Shown one piece after another: positions 31,358 to 42,779 of a stretch of DNA of 64,000 nt; the first letter of the stretch is position 1; each line of letters starts with the position of its first letter. The translations under genes were made by a program, and so were the position numbers. The stretch is taken from NCBI GenBank assembly GCA_014529385.2, contig CM043959.1, forward strand, positions 15,572,809 to 15,636,808, given 5' to 3'. Source of the DNA: Adiantum capillus-veneris (taxonomy: Eukaryota; Streptophyta; Polypodiopsida; Polypodiales; Pteridaceae). The notes below the pieces were generated by a model, which did not search any database, was not told where the DNA came from, and saw only the letters and a list, made by a program, of their open reading frames with translations.

Positions 31358-32833
31358 TGAAACCGGCCTGTTCAATCCAAAAAGGGCGGTAGACTTTACT
31401 TCAAACCTTGATTTAGCTTTCACCCATTATTAGTCGTCTATTTTACCTGCGCTATAGTGACACAAGAGAGGGGAATGGGATATAGATGCTAGAATGCACC
31501 TGTATGAGAAGACCGACACCAGATTGGCCCCTAACTTAGGCGCCCCTTTCGGTATTTCTTTCTTGTTCAAAAGAGGGAATAAACGTTGTGGTTCCCTACA
31601 AGCTGCCCCGCACAAACTCGGCTGAATTTCCACTGTTCCGGCCTGATTTCGACAACATAACTGTACTAGAACCCTTCACAGTCAGTATTCCCACGCATTG
31701 ACTGACCTTCCCGACGCATACGGGCGCTTTGCAAAACCTGGCGAGAATCTGCAGCACGCTGAATTCTCTGTTTTCAGCCCTGAAAATGCGCCAGATCACC
31801 TGTACAGCGGTCCCCTTGCGTCCCCGAACCTCCTGGGGGTATTAGCGTCCGTTTAGGGCCAAAACCCTAAACCTGCAAAAATACACAGCAGGCTGTAATT
31901 CACTGTTTCGGGCTCCGTTTCGCGTGCCGATCGCATCCGTAGCAAGTCCTCGAGCTCCCGCACCTGTAGGGCCACTTGCCCTTTGAATCGGACGAGATTT
32001 CTGGCGTGAAACCTCTCCGAATTCACCTGTACCTACGGGGGATTAGCCGCTAGCTAATCCAGTACCTGTGCAAGAGGCTCTTGCCTCGGCAATCGCGCAT
32101 GAACCCACACAACTGTACATTGGTCAAATGAAGAGCCCACTAGAGGGGCATAACATACTGCCAAAGGGGAGAGAGAGGGCAGTGCGTAGCGTGCAGGGCA
32201 TCACTCCTGGCACCGCACTGTACATAGGAGGGAAAGCAAGCACTCCATAGCTCTTAACCTGTGACAGAAACTTGCAAAATGAGCCTCCCAGCTATAAATC
32301 ACGTTTTTGCCTTCTCTATAAGTAGTAAACTGGCCTCATAGTGCCAAGTGTCACTCATTTGTGCATTTTCCCGCTTTAGACCCTCGGGTCTAAAAATATC
32401 TCACCTGCAGCCTCTGTTGACTTGGCCACAGAGTAACAAAATGATCCCCATGTCAAACTGCACGTAATGACGCGAAGACATTTTCAGGTCCCAAAATAGC
32501 AGTTCCCTAAATTTTAGGAGATGCTGCCTTTGTATCTTTCTAGGTCATCCGACCCTCTTTGTACACTGCGGCCACATCCAGAACTGAAATGTAGACTATG
32601 TAGCAAAGGATTCCACTTTGGCTAGTCAATGACCCCACTTGGCTAACCATAGTCCTTGTCCAACCTTAGTGCTCTCTTGCCCTCAGGCCTGGACTCCCTC
32701 TGGACAGTTCCACACTAGCTATGCAATGCAGGGCAGTTAGATTTCCCGAGGGGTGTTTCCAAAAAGTGAAAGTAAATAGATAATAAGAAAGAAATCAACA
32801 AAAAGGATAGATAGTAGCCACACGCTGGTGACA
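31358..32833 (-). repeat. 5' LTR of B1
   Basis: On the minus strand TGTCACCAGCGTG (32833) to GGTTTCA (31358). 1476 bp, the same length as the 3' LTR and as the solo LTR at 44948. Flanked on the right by TAAAC. Confidence 0.95.
32040..32087 (-). other. Paired hairpins in B1 5' LTR
   Basis: Two perfect inverted repeats: GGATTAGC-loop-GCTAATCC at 32040-32060 and GAGGC-TCTT-GCCTC at 32074-32087 (plus-strand reading). The pair is present in every B-type LTR in the window: 24820, 33210, 39537, 40406, 45702-45749 and 59191. Stems stay paired despite base changes in the LTR at 33210 (first stem) and in the LTRs at 39571 and 59225 (second stem). It may act as an RNA structure in the transcript leader or as paired DNA palindromes. 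Confidence 0.75.
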
Positions 32834-32838
32834 TAAAC

Positions 32839-33983
32839 CCTCTGATTCCAACTCAAAAAGAGCAATTACAGCTCGCTGGAATTTCTGGTTTTTCACTTGT
32901 TTTGAGCCCCAACACTTCCCAGAAGTGTTCTCTGACAATTGGGCATTGTTCCCAATGCATCTGGCATCCATACGGCTGCAAAACAGTAAATTTCAGACTG
33001 CTATATTTTCTGGTTAGGACCTGTTTTTGACATAATTTCAGCTGTCAACTATCTCTGCACTGTTCCCAATGCCTTGGACTACGTGCCCCTTGATTCTGGC
33101 ATGATTCCGAGCACAAAATAGTCCCGAGACAGCCCAACATCAGCAATAAAACAGTGCTGATTTTTGTGTGTTTACTTGAGAGGTTATCACCCTCTCGTTT
33201 CCTTGCTTTGGAGTAGCAGTTAGCTACTCCTGTTCCTGTTCAGGGAGGCTCTTGCCTCAGCAATAGAGCATCAAACCACAAGACTGAACATGGTCAATCT
33301 GATGAGCCCACTAGAGGGGCATAACCATAAAGAATAGGGGAGAGAGAGAGCAGTGAGAGATGTGCAGGTCATGACATCCTGTATCTCAGCACTCCATTGA
33401 AGCTCTCCCACCTGTGACAGCACTCCAAAAACGAGCTCACAACTGAAAATCACATTTTTGCCTTCTCTTTAAGTAGTAAACTGGCCTCAGAGTGCCAAGT
33501 GTCACTCATTTGTGCATTTTCCCGCTTTAGACCCTCGGTCTAAAAATATCTCACATGTAGCCTCTGTTGACTTGGCCACAGAGTAACAAAATGATCCCCA
33601 TGTCAAACTGCACGTAATGACGTGAAGACATTTTGCCGTCCAAAAATAGCAGTCCTAAAATTTAGGAGTTTCTGCCATTACATTCTTCTAGGTCATCTGA
33701 CCCTCTTTGTACACTGCAGCCACACCCAGAAATGAAATGTAGCCTGTGTAGCAAAGGATTCCGCTTTGGCTGGCCAATGACCCTACTTTGGCTAACCATA
33801 GTCCTTGTCCAACCTTAGTGCTCTTTAGCCCTCAGGCCTGGACTCTCTCTGAACATTTCCACACTGGCTATGCAATGCAAGGCAGTTAGATTTCCAGAGG
33901 GGTGTTTCCAAAACGTAAAACAAACAAAATTCCCAAAAGAAAGAGAAAATAAACAAAAATGGAATTCCCACTGGCTCGTGACA
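32839..33983 (-). repeat. Older B-type LTR carrying the B1 insertion
   Basis: On the minus strand it starts TGTCACGAGCCAGTGG at 33983, preceded by a purine tract, so it is a 3' LTR. Its first part closely matches the solo LTR at 44948. B1 inserted into it at TAAAC; its remainder is probably within 23673-24137. Paired hairpins at 33210-33230 and 33245-33258. Confidence 0.85.
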
Positions 33984-34560
33984 TACCCCCCTCTTGAAAT
34001 CTCAAACGTCCTCGTTTGCACCCATGTCGTACATGCTTACAGTCAGCACTCGGGTGTCCGGACACCGTGTCGACACATGTACGACACATACATGCTCACA
34101 AGTCAACACCTCGTTGACGCATGTATTGCCTGCGTGTGAACCCTGTCGCAATGACATAGTGGAAGCGTCACACTCTGCCATTGCTTTGAGTCCATAACTT
34201 TCCAATGACAAAATGGAAGCGTCACATTTTGCCACTGTCTTTTAGTACACGTTGGATCCAGTAACCTTTTGAGCATACCCAAACCGACAGTTTAAGAATG
34301 CAGTTACACACGTACTCTTCAATAGAAATAATTGTTGTACCCTTGACAAACTGACAAGAAATACTCACTTCTATAGCATTAAACAAACTTTTGGACATTC
34401 CATAAGAGCAATTGCCAAACTGACAATCTGTACAGCTCAACATTCATGTAACATGCACTTCATTTGAGCTCACTGTAAGTAACATGTACATCATTTCTTT
34501 CAGAAGCCATTGTCACACTGACAATCCATGTAGCTCTGAATCTCAAGGGGTCAAGGTAGG
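33984..34560 (-). other. 3' untranslated region and polypurine tract of the older B element
   Basis: TTTCAAGAGGGGGGTA (minus) abuts the LTR. The rest is closely homologous to B1 25614-26186, so this belongs to a B1-like element whose body is mostly lost. Confidence 0.8.
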
Positions 34561-34925
34561 TTGCAAACCAAGGTTTTAAGTTCCCATACTTTTAGTGACT
34601 CTGCAAGTTCACTTTTTTCCATCCACTTGACATCCAGAGGTGAATAGCTTTTGAACTTTACCAAACAGCACCTTGCAACCTTGCCTTTTCTTTTCTTTCT
34701 TTATGTGCCAAAATCTGTTCCGGGACCAAGATCTCGTCAAGTTCCTCGACTTCCGGCTGATCTTTAGCTAGCATATCTTCTGGCACATCACCCACACAGG
34801 GTCTGAGAAGACTCACGTGAAACGCATTGTGAATCTTCTAACTCTCAGGCAATTTCAGCCTTTATGCAATATCACTAATTTGCATACTGAGCATCGAAAA
34901 CAATCTTTCTCTGCTCTTCATCTTG
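34561..34925 (-). pseudogene. Integrase C-terminus and chromodomain remnant, B family
   Basis: Minus-strand pieces match B1: the chromodomain WMEKSELAESL-like end near 34590-34625, VPEQILAHKERK near 34700, the acidic PEVEELDEILVPE segment near 34730-34760 and [16 protein letters not shown] near 34790-34840. Stops and shifts throughout. It ends abruptly against a fragment of B-type LTR at about 34926. Confidence 0.75.
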
Positions 34926-35335
34926 ATCTTCGGAGATTAACCTGTGATCTACGCTTATGCTGTCACTTTTATTGGGCTGAGAATTCTCTTTTTGACCCAA
35001 TTTTGGCAACATAACTGTAGTAGAAACCTTCACGACCAAAAATCCACATATCCAAGTGATTATCGACGCATAATAGAGCACTTTTGCAAACCTGTCCTGG
35101 AAATTCAGCACGCTGAATTCTCTGTTTTTAGCTCCTAAAATGCTCCAGATCACTTGTATTACTGTCCTCTAGCTTCCCCGAAGCTCTTGGGACAAAAAAG
35201 CATCAAATAGGGTCAAAACCCTAAATCTGCAGAAAAATACAGCAAGCTGTATTTTCTTCTTTCGGGCTCTGTTTTGCGTGCCAATCGCACCAATTCGTAG
35301 CCTTTGATCCTCTGCATAAGTAGGACTACTTGCCC
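34926..35335 (-). repeat. B-type LTR fragment embedded in pol
   Basis: Matches B1 LTR 24390-24765: 'ggcaacataactgtagtagaaccttcac', 'attcagcacgctgaattctctgttttt', 'aaaccctaaa-ctgcagaaaaatacagcaagctgta' in order. It lies between RNase H (35336 onward) and integrase C-terminal sequence, replacing the whole integrase core. Neither LTR end is present. Confidence 0.8.
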
Positions 35336-35808
35336 TTTGACAAGATGTTTGCCCATCGCATGTGCTTCTCAGACAACTTCGTCTGTGTGAGAAAATATTG
35401 CAAGTTTTGATGATCCGTTTGGACAACAAAATCAGCCCCTAGCAGATAGTGTTTCCAACTAGTGAGAGCATGAATTACTGCTAGCAATTCTTTCTCATAG
35501 ATTTGCAAGTTTCTTTCAGTCTTCAAAAGAATTCTGCTCTCATATGCGACTACTCGGCCATTCTACATTAGAACTACACCAAGACAATGGCCACACGCAT
35601 CAGACTGAACCACAAAAGGTTTCGAAAGATCTAGCAAAATGATTACCGGATCTAAAGTCAGCTTCTCTTTCAAGTGTTTGAACGCTAAAATTTCCTTGGC
35701 TGTCCACTTGAAAGTAACTCCTTTTCCTTGCAGTGCATGGAGTGGAGAAGCAATCTCAGCAAAATTTCAGATGAACCTCCTGTAGTAGGAACATAAGCCT
35801 AGAAAGCT
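35336..35808 (-). pseudogene. B2 RNase H
   Basis: The frame 35526-35336 has LQIYEKELLAVIHALTSWKHY, FVVQTDHQNLQYFLTQTKLS and MRWANILSKG; upstream pieces have QCDACGHCLGVVL and AYESRILLKTERN. The protein stops where the LTR fragment begins, so NVVADALSR is missing. Confidence 0.85.
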
Positions 35809-37152
35809 TCAAATGTCATGTACGGACTTCAAGTCTGGCCATGACCTAATTGCTTCCACTTTAGCGGGATCCATGCGTACCCCATCCTTTGAAACAATGT
35901 GCCCAAGGAAGCGAATCTCTCGCAAAAAGAATTCACTCTTCTTTGCATTAATGAGTAGCCTGTTGTTACGTAACTCATTGAAAATTGCAGTCAAGTGATC
36001 CCTATGCTCCTCTTCAGACTTCGAGTAGACAATCATGGCATCAAAGAAGGTACCCACGAAGTTTCTATGTGGTCTAAAAATTCTGTCCATTATTCTATTA
36101 AACGTGGCAGGAGCATTTGTGAGACCAAATGCCATAACAAGAAACTCATAGAGACCAAATGTTGTCCTGAACGCAGTCTTATGGACATCTTTTGGCCTAA
36201 TGCGTATCCGATGGTACCCACTCTTTAGGTCTATTCTTGTAAACAATGACGCTCCCTAAAGCCGATCTAGAATGTCATCTATCCTCGGTATTGGGAACAT
36301 GTTCTTGATGGTATTCTTATTCAAGGCGCGATAGTCAATGCACATGCGCCATGAACCATCCTTCTTCTGCACTAAGAGTACAGGCGAACAAAAAGGGGAT
36401 GAACTGGGCTGAATCAACCCCTTCTCTAAAAGCTCGTTGACCTGACTCATAATCTCTTTCTGCTGGGCTGCACTAACCCTGTATGGTGGTCTATTTAGTG
36501 GACTAGAACCTGGCACAAGATCTATAGTATGATCCTCAGGTCTCTCAGGAGGTAACTCCCCTGGCAAAGACTCCGAAAAACAATCACTGAAACAACTCCA
36601 AAAAGTTGACCTGTCTTTATCTAAGGTAGACAAATTAGATACAACTTGAGGTACTTCTTTTGCAAAGATCAAGTACGCAGAAAGATGATTCTTTATTACA
36701 GATGAAATAGCAGAAGCAGAAACAACTAGAACAGACTCGCCTTTAAGCTTTACATCAAGGACATGGGTCTTTCCTCTATGTACAAGGGTAATCGTTTTGT
36801 TGTAAGTATCCACCATAGCATGCAACCTGTAACACCATGGGATACCTAGTAACACATCACAGCCCTCAAGTGGCATAATATGAAATTCTTCCGCATCCAC
36901 ATAGCTATGGATGTGCAGACGAAGCTTTCCCAAAATGGGAGTAACAAACTCTGAATGACCTGGGCATGCCAAACCTGCTTCCCCTGTCATACCCATCTCC
37001 TCTGCACGAATGCCCAACTTTGATGCCAATTCTGGTGATATGAAATTTGCACGGGCTCCTGGATCAAAGAAAACTAGCACTGTCTGGTCTCTAACTTTGC
37101 CCCAAGCTCTGCACAGCTCCGTGGCATCTGTGTTTGGCTTGTCTCCAACCAA
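35809..37152 (-). pseudogene. B2 protease and RT
   Basis: Frame 37152-36256: protease ([15 protein letters not shown] with [15 protein letters not shown]) and RT fingers ([35 protein letters not shown]), ending at TAG (about 36256). Frame 36246-35809: [39 protein letters not shown] and FFDAMIVYSK, where the second catalytic Asp is Ala. B4 carries [10 protein letters not shown] here, so the loss is specific to B2. Confidence 0.9.
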
Positions 37153-38763
37153 ATCTGGAACAAGTCCTTCACTTGGCTTTGGCTTCTTCCCTTTATGGTC
37201 TGACTTGTCATCCTTATCATGTGACTTCTTCTATGGGCATTCATTTGCAAAATGTCCTTCTTGTTCAAATATAGCATTTCTTTGCCTCCCTAAGAGCTTT
37301 CTTTTCTTCAAAAGTTTTGCCAGAAAAATACCTTTTTTGTCCTTGTCCTCGTCCCGACGAAGATTTAGACTGCTTTTTGGACGTATCAGCTTCTTCAATG
37401 GAGGGCTTCTTTGTGGGAGGCTCAGAAGGCTTTGCTGCAACATTGCCCTTGGCTGAAAACTGTTTGTCCTGGGACCCTTTCTTGTGGCTATTAAATCCAT
37501 CGGAATCTCCCTTCGACAGATTGCTGGTCACTCTTGCATTCTCTATCAACTGAAACATATTCATGACAGTAGTCTTTGTGCAGTGGTCCCTAATTTTCCT
37601 GGGCAATCCGCAAGAATACTTCTAAATCTGTTCTGACAATGGCACAAACCTGTAAGAGGTAATTGGCAACAGTGCGGCCCAAAACTGTTTATTGTACTCT
37701 TCCAGATTCGCACATTGTTTAGCATTCAACTCATGCCATTCTATCATCACATCCACTTCAAAGTGTTTGTCAGCCATGCAGGCGCAAAAAGCTGTTTGAA
37801 TTGAACCCACGTTGTTGGGACTTGACCCTGGTTCAACAATGCGGTCCACCATTGAAGCGCATTCCCTTTCAAGAAAGTGGCAGCCTTGTGTATCTTTGAA
37901 GATTCCTTGAAGTTTCCTCCAGCATAAGCTGCATAGAACTGTTGTATAAAGGTAAAAGCCTTCAATTGGTCCTCAATTCCTCTGAAAGTTTCAAACCTCA
38001 CTCCCTGCCCACCTTCCTTGTAATCCTTAACCTGACTCAAAGGAGCCACATTATCATAAACAGGTGCCTGTAACAGTGGTGCTCCATGATTGTTCATTCC
38101 AGCACTCGCATCAACTGTTTTACTTGTCATATCTGCATTTTGTATGTATGGCTGCGAAAAACCAGCCATACCAAATTGTGTTCCAGGCACTCGAAACTGG
38201 CGATAGGCACCCTGAAAACCTGGTTGGACACCCATGTTCGCGTACATAGGGTTCCTCATGCCTGTTTGCATTGTCCGGAACACATTCCCTGGCATATAAC
38301 CTGTGGAAGGTCCAGCCATAGCTTGAAACACTAAACCACCTCCAAAATAACCAAGATAAGTATTAGGTCATGGAAGGGTCTGACGCATAGCCTGTTCATT
38401 GCTCCCTTGACAATTCACAAACGGTTCCTGTCCAGCTAAAGCAAGTTGCTTTGGATCATTGCACACCGCTAGTTGCTCAACCACATGGGTTTTCCCTCGA
38501 GCATCATGAGTCCTCTACGCATTGGAAATCTCCTTTTCCTGCAACAGCTCAGTCATGCCCTGTGTAGTAGAATGAAAACCCTGTGTCGGAGCCTCTAAGA
38601 ACTCCTGCATCCTTGGGTTGTTAGCCAACTGCTGAAACATGTACATGCAGCAACGCAGTTGAGTTCTAAACAACCTGTCCTCTTCTTGAAGAGTTAAAGG
38701 AATTTTCTCTGTGCCATGTGAGGAAGATCCCTCTCCAAGTACTTGGTCTCTCTTCTCTGCCAT
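37153..38763 (-). pseudogene. B2 gag
   Basis: Start at 38763 (MAEKRDQVLGEGSSSHG). Several frames: N-terminal helix (LFRTQLRCCMYMFQQL), Q/M/F/G-rich segment (FRTMQTGMRNPMYANMGVQP, about 38270), capsid core (GVRFETFRGIEDQLKAFTFI; FLKGNALQWWTALLNQG), VDVMIEWHELNAKQC, and a knuckle region (about 37235-37270) with the first Cys pair damaged. Frameshifts near 37747, 37265 and 38340. Subfamily is that of B4. Confidence 0.85.
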
Positions 38764-38847
38764 AATGACAAGCTCTGTGTTGCTTTCACCCACAACAATC
38801 CACGCTGCAATTTTTGAAGAAAATTGACTATCCTGTCGATGGAACCA

Positions 38848-40183
38848 TATAACCGGCCTGTACAACGTAGAGGGTGGTACTATTTCAATTACGTGTTAAC
38901 TTTACACAGATCGCTGAGAAGGAAAGAGAACACAGTTCCGTCCAGCGACTAGAATGTCACTGCGCACACGAGACCGACACCCTGTAGGCCCCAAAGACTG
39001 GCGCCCCTTTCGGTATTTCTTAATTCAAATTAAGATAGACGATCCGACCACTTAGCACAAGCTTTCACAAAGCTGTCCAAACCTGGCGAGGGCTGAAAAC
39101 GCAGGTTTTCAACCTGATTTCGGCAGCATAACGACACAAAAACCCCTGTAGGTCAAAAGCACCTGTCTAGGATGGATTCCCTCTCTATCTAGAAGCTTTC
39201 TGGTGAGCTGTCACAGAAATTCAGCGGGCTGTAATTCCCTGTTTTTCACTGCCGGGTGCCCAAAAGCCTGTACACGCATCCCAAGGCTCTCACGATCTCA
39301 CCAGGCTCCCCTGGTGTTCCCTTGTAGTTTAGGTGTGAAACCCTAAACCTACAGAAAAACACAGCAGGCTGTAATTTCCTGTTTCGGATCGTTTTTAGCG
39401 GAGCGAACACGCCTACACGTGTCCCAAGGGCTCCCGCACACAATGGGACAGTTCCCCTGTGAATTGGACGAGTTTTCACGCAAGAAAACTCTCCAAACTC
39501 GCAATCTTTCGCGATGGAACTATGCGTACTTGTGGGGGATTAGCAATCAGCTAATACGGTTTCTGTTCAGAAGGCTCCTGCCTTGGCAAACGCGCATAAA
39601 CCCCCAGAACTGTACATGTTCATCTGAGTAGCCCAACTAGTGGGGCATTACCATATGTGCCAAAGGGGAGAGAGAGATGCACGAGAGCAAATCATCGCGC
39701 TACATGAGACAGAGGAGAAGGCAAGCTTTCCATTAAAGCTGTAGACGTGCACCCACTACTCGCACACACACTGTAGGTCACTTTCAGTCAAAAATCAGCC
39801 TCCTCTCTCAAATTGGGCGCCCCCTCTTCAGCTGGAAGTAGCAAAACTGCCAGGAGCCGCCATGTGTCCAGTTTGCCCCTTTTGAGTTAATTCTCTAGTT
39901 CCCACTCACTTATAAAGTTGTAAGTGACTTTCCGAGTGGCCCAGATTTTGTTTGGAGAGCATAGGCAGAATTCAGTGCTAACTAGCCCGACCAGTCCCCG
40001 ACTTGGCCGACCCAAACTCCCGATGTGAGAAACCTATTCGGTTGCAGCCGTTTCACACTGGCCATGCAATGTCCACTTGCACCTTTTCAAGGGTCCCGAG
40101 GAAACAAGTAAAAATAAAAATAAATAAAAATATCTAGTACTTATTTATTGAAGGCAACAGGAAAAATACACCTCCTGGTTACA
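38848..40183 (-). repeat. 5' LTR of B2
   Basis: Minus strand TGTAACCAGGAGGTG (40183) to GGTTATA (38848), followed by the B-type PBS. It is close to the B4 3' LTR (58510-60052) and unlike the LTR at 33983, so the element's two ends come from different subfamilies. Flanked at 40184-40188 by TAAAC. Confidence 0.88.
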
Positions 40184-41273
40184 TAAACCCTCCGATCCTG
40201 CCTAAAAACAGTAAGTTCAGCACGTTGTATTTACTGGATTTTGCCCTGTTTTCAACCCCAAATAGTCCCCTAACTGTCCTCTGCCAATGGGACACTATTC
40301 CCAATGGTTCTGGCATCCGTATGGCTGAAAAACAGTCAATTTACAGCGCATAGCGTTGAAAACGCACCTGTACGGTGACGTTATGACCCTCACCATGCCT
40401 GCTTTGGAGTAGCAGTTAGCTACCCTTGTTCCTGCTCAAGGAGGCTCTTGCCTCGGCACAAAAGCATGAACCCACACAGCTGTACATCAGTCAAATGAAG
40501 AGCCCTCTTGTGGGGCATCACATAACTGCACGTAGGGGAGAGAGAGAGTAGTGTGTAGTGTGCAAGGCATCACTCCTAGCACCACACTGTACATGAGAGG
40601 GAAAGAAAGCACTCCATAGCTCTTAACCTGTGACAAAAGCTGAAAAATGAGTCTCCCAGCTACAAATTCAGCGCCACTTCTTGATGCAAGAGGAAAGTGC
40701 ACAGAAATGTGCCACTTGGTGCGATTACAAGCTTTTTCCCGTTTCGGGGTTGCCGCCTAAAAATCTCCCGACTGGTTGCCCAATTGACTTCGCGGCAGAG
40801 TTGTAAAATGTTTCCCTGGTCATACCGAAGGTAATGACGCGAACACATTTCACGGCCCAAAATAGCAGTTCCCTAATTTTTAGGAGATGCTTCCGTTGGG
40901 CTCCCACTAGTCATCTGACCATCTATCCTCATTGGGACCGCATCCAAAAGTGCAATGTGGCCCAACTGTCGGATACTTTCTATTGGTGATCCCACCTTGA
41001 CTTTATGCCTTTATTGAGTTTACTTCCTAGTATCCACCAACTTGCTAAGTGTGATGGGGGGACCTACATGACCTTGCACTGAGCCTAGACATCCTCTTAC
41101 TATACGAATTCCAGTGCCGACCAACTTCCCGTCTGCGGGTGAAACTACCGTTCACATTGGCCATACAATGTCCGACCATTTGCAACTTCAAAAAGAGGGT
41201 CTCAAAAATAAAACAAAAAATCATTGGAAAGAAACCAACAACTAAGGTTAGCAATTGCCACATCCTCATGACA
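40184..41273 (-). repeat. B-type LTR interrupted by B2
   Basis: Contains B LTR landmarks: paired hairpins at 40406-40426 and 40441-40454, the 'gcatgaacccacacagctgtacat' block and a TGTCATGAGGATG start on the minus strand at 41273. Its first bases TAAACCCTC are homologous to the B1 insertion junction in the LTR at 32834. The 3' portion of this LTR is not found. Confidence 0.75.
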
Positions 41274-41302
41274 TAGTTAACAATTTCCACGTCCTCGTCA
41301 CA

Positions 41303-41888
41303 GAGGGTGTCAAAATGGACCACGCCAAGGTTGAGACCATTCGAGATTGGCCAGATTTTAAGAATATTCACGAAGTTCATAGCCTTTTGGGTTTGTGCTC
41401 CTACTATCGACGGTTTATTCAAATTTGCAGAGATTGCTTCTCCTTTTCATGCTTTGACACAAAAAAGGGATTCCTTTTACGTGGGGACCATCTGATTGCA
41501 ACCTTCAAGAGTCTCAAAGAGAAGATGACAATTGGTGTTACCAGACTTGCAAAAACCATTTGAAGTTTACTATGATGCCTGTGGTTGCAGTCTGGGAGCG
41601 GTCTTAAATGCAAGAGGGCTATGTTATAGCTTATGAAAGTACAATGTTTTCACGACCAGAACGGGTTGTACTGATTTATGAGAAAGAGCTTTTGGCAATC
41701 ATCCATGTTCTTACTCAGTGGCGATACTTTTTACTCGGAGCCGATTTTACAGTGTTCACCGACCACCAATGTTTGCGATACTTTTTGTCTCAATAATAAC
41801 TTTCGGACAAGCACATGCGGTGGGCAAACATTTTGTCGTAATTTCATTTTCAAATAGTCCACGTGCAGAGACGGAAAAACGTGGTCTC
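41303..41888 (+). pseudogene. Family C-like RT thumb and RNase H fragment
   Basis: Plus-strand frames give VKMDHAKVETIRDWPDFKNI and LLGLCSYYRRFI (RT connection), then MQEGYVIAYESTMFSRPE, YEKELLAIIHVLTQWRY and FTVFTDHQCLRYFLSQ (RNase H), and a KHMRWANIL/FQIVHVQ trace. Diverged from C1-C3 and out of frame. It ends head-on against an inverted gag fragment. Confidence 0.85.
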
Positions 41889-42760
41889 TCACTGGGGAGT
41901 CCACAACACAACCGCTAAACTTGTTGCTTGAAGGTTATCTTCTCGAAGGAAGAAACCGGTAGAAAAGTATCTCAAAATCTCTAGCAATAGGCATCTAATG
42001 TGTCATCCTCAGATGGTTCCAAGCGGTGATCACGTCTTGTTCATAATTCTAAGTGAGCCACAAAGAGGTGAAAACACGCTTGAAATACAACCACTTAGTC
42101 AATGCTTCCCTGCGTAACAGTAGGTAGACCACCACGTCTGGGCATTCCCTTTGAGATATGACGCCGCTCTTTGTACCTTGGAGTACTCTAAGTAACGTCT
42201 TTCAGAAAAAGCAAAAGCGAGGTCTCTATGGGTATTAATGAAGCCTGAAAACGTAACTAACTTCAGGGCCTGCCCGCGCTCCTTGAAATCCTTCGCCTAC
42301 TTGTCATTATCCTCAAGATAGCCGTACTAGTTGGCTCGGTATAGATATTTTCTCTTTGTCATGTATATCAGCCCATCGGAATCTGAACTCTTAGAGGACG
42401 AGTCCTCATGTGAACCATCAAAATGCTTCCAACGCTTTCTATGGGATCTACTCTTCTTTGCCTTTGTTATTTCTCTCAGTCTTTCTCCACTTCTTGTCTT
42501 TTCTGATCTCATCACTAGAGTCAGAGGAGGAAGAACCCTTTGAAATGTCAGAAGAGGATGATGATGAACTAGGATCATCCTCGAAGCGAACATGCTTCTT
42601 TGGTTTACTGGCGCCCTCAAAGGTAGATTTGCGACCCAAGTAGATGGGATATTCTGCTTCTCGACTCTTTTTCCATAACTGCCTCTTGGTCTTCATTAGT
42701 CTTCTCACTCGTCGCTCTACAGCTTCATCAAATTCCTCTCTCTACAGTGCTCCCAAGCAA
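41889..42760 (-). pseudogene. Family C-like gag fragment, inverted
   Basis: Minus strand: EEFDEAVERRVRRLMK start, GRKSTFEGASKPKKHVRFED, poly-Ser/Asp linker (SSSSSSSDISKGSSSSDSSD), a YMTKRKYLYRAN piece, LKLVTFSGF, RAASYLKGNAQTWWST and AWNHLRM. The order matches C2 gag residues without the zinc knuckle. About 42760 it abuts LTR promoter sequence, so the true start is deleted. Confidence 0.82.
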
Positions 42761-42779
42761 ATTTGCTAGAAGAGGAGGC

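Larger units (their letters stand above)
24138..32833 (-). mobile_element. Complete Ty3/gypsy chromovirus-like element B1
   Basis: 8696 bp, bounded by two 1476-bp LTRs (24138-25613 and 31358-32833) and by TAAAC at 24133-24137 and 32834-32838. The two LTRs differ at only about twenty positions by eye, so it is the youngest insertion in the window. Order on the minus strand: LTR, PBS, gag, protease, RT, RNase H, integrase, chromodomain, PPT, LTR. It sits inside an older LTR of the same superfamily. Coding is nearly complete but has a gag frameshift and two nonsense changes in pol. Confidence 0.95.

Noticed and set aside
32834..32860. Possible iMet-like primer site on the minus strand (TTGGAATCAGAGGG)
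   Set aside because: It resembles TGGTATCAGAGC but has mismatches, lies inside B-type LTR sequence, and the B1 target duplication explains the junction. The homologous site at 40190 has lost the resemblance.
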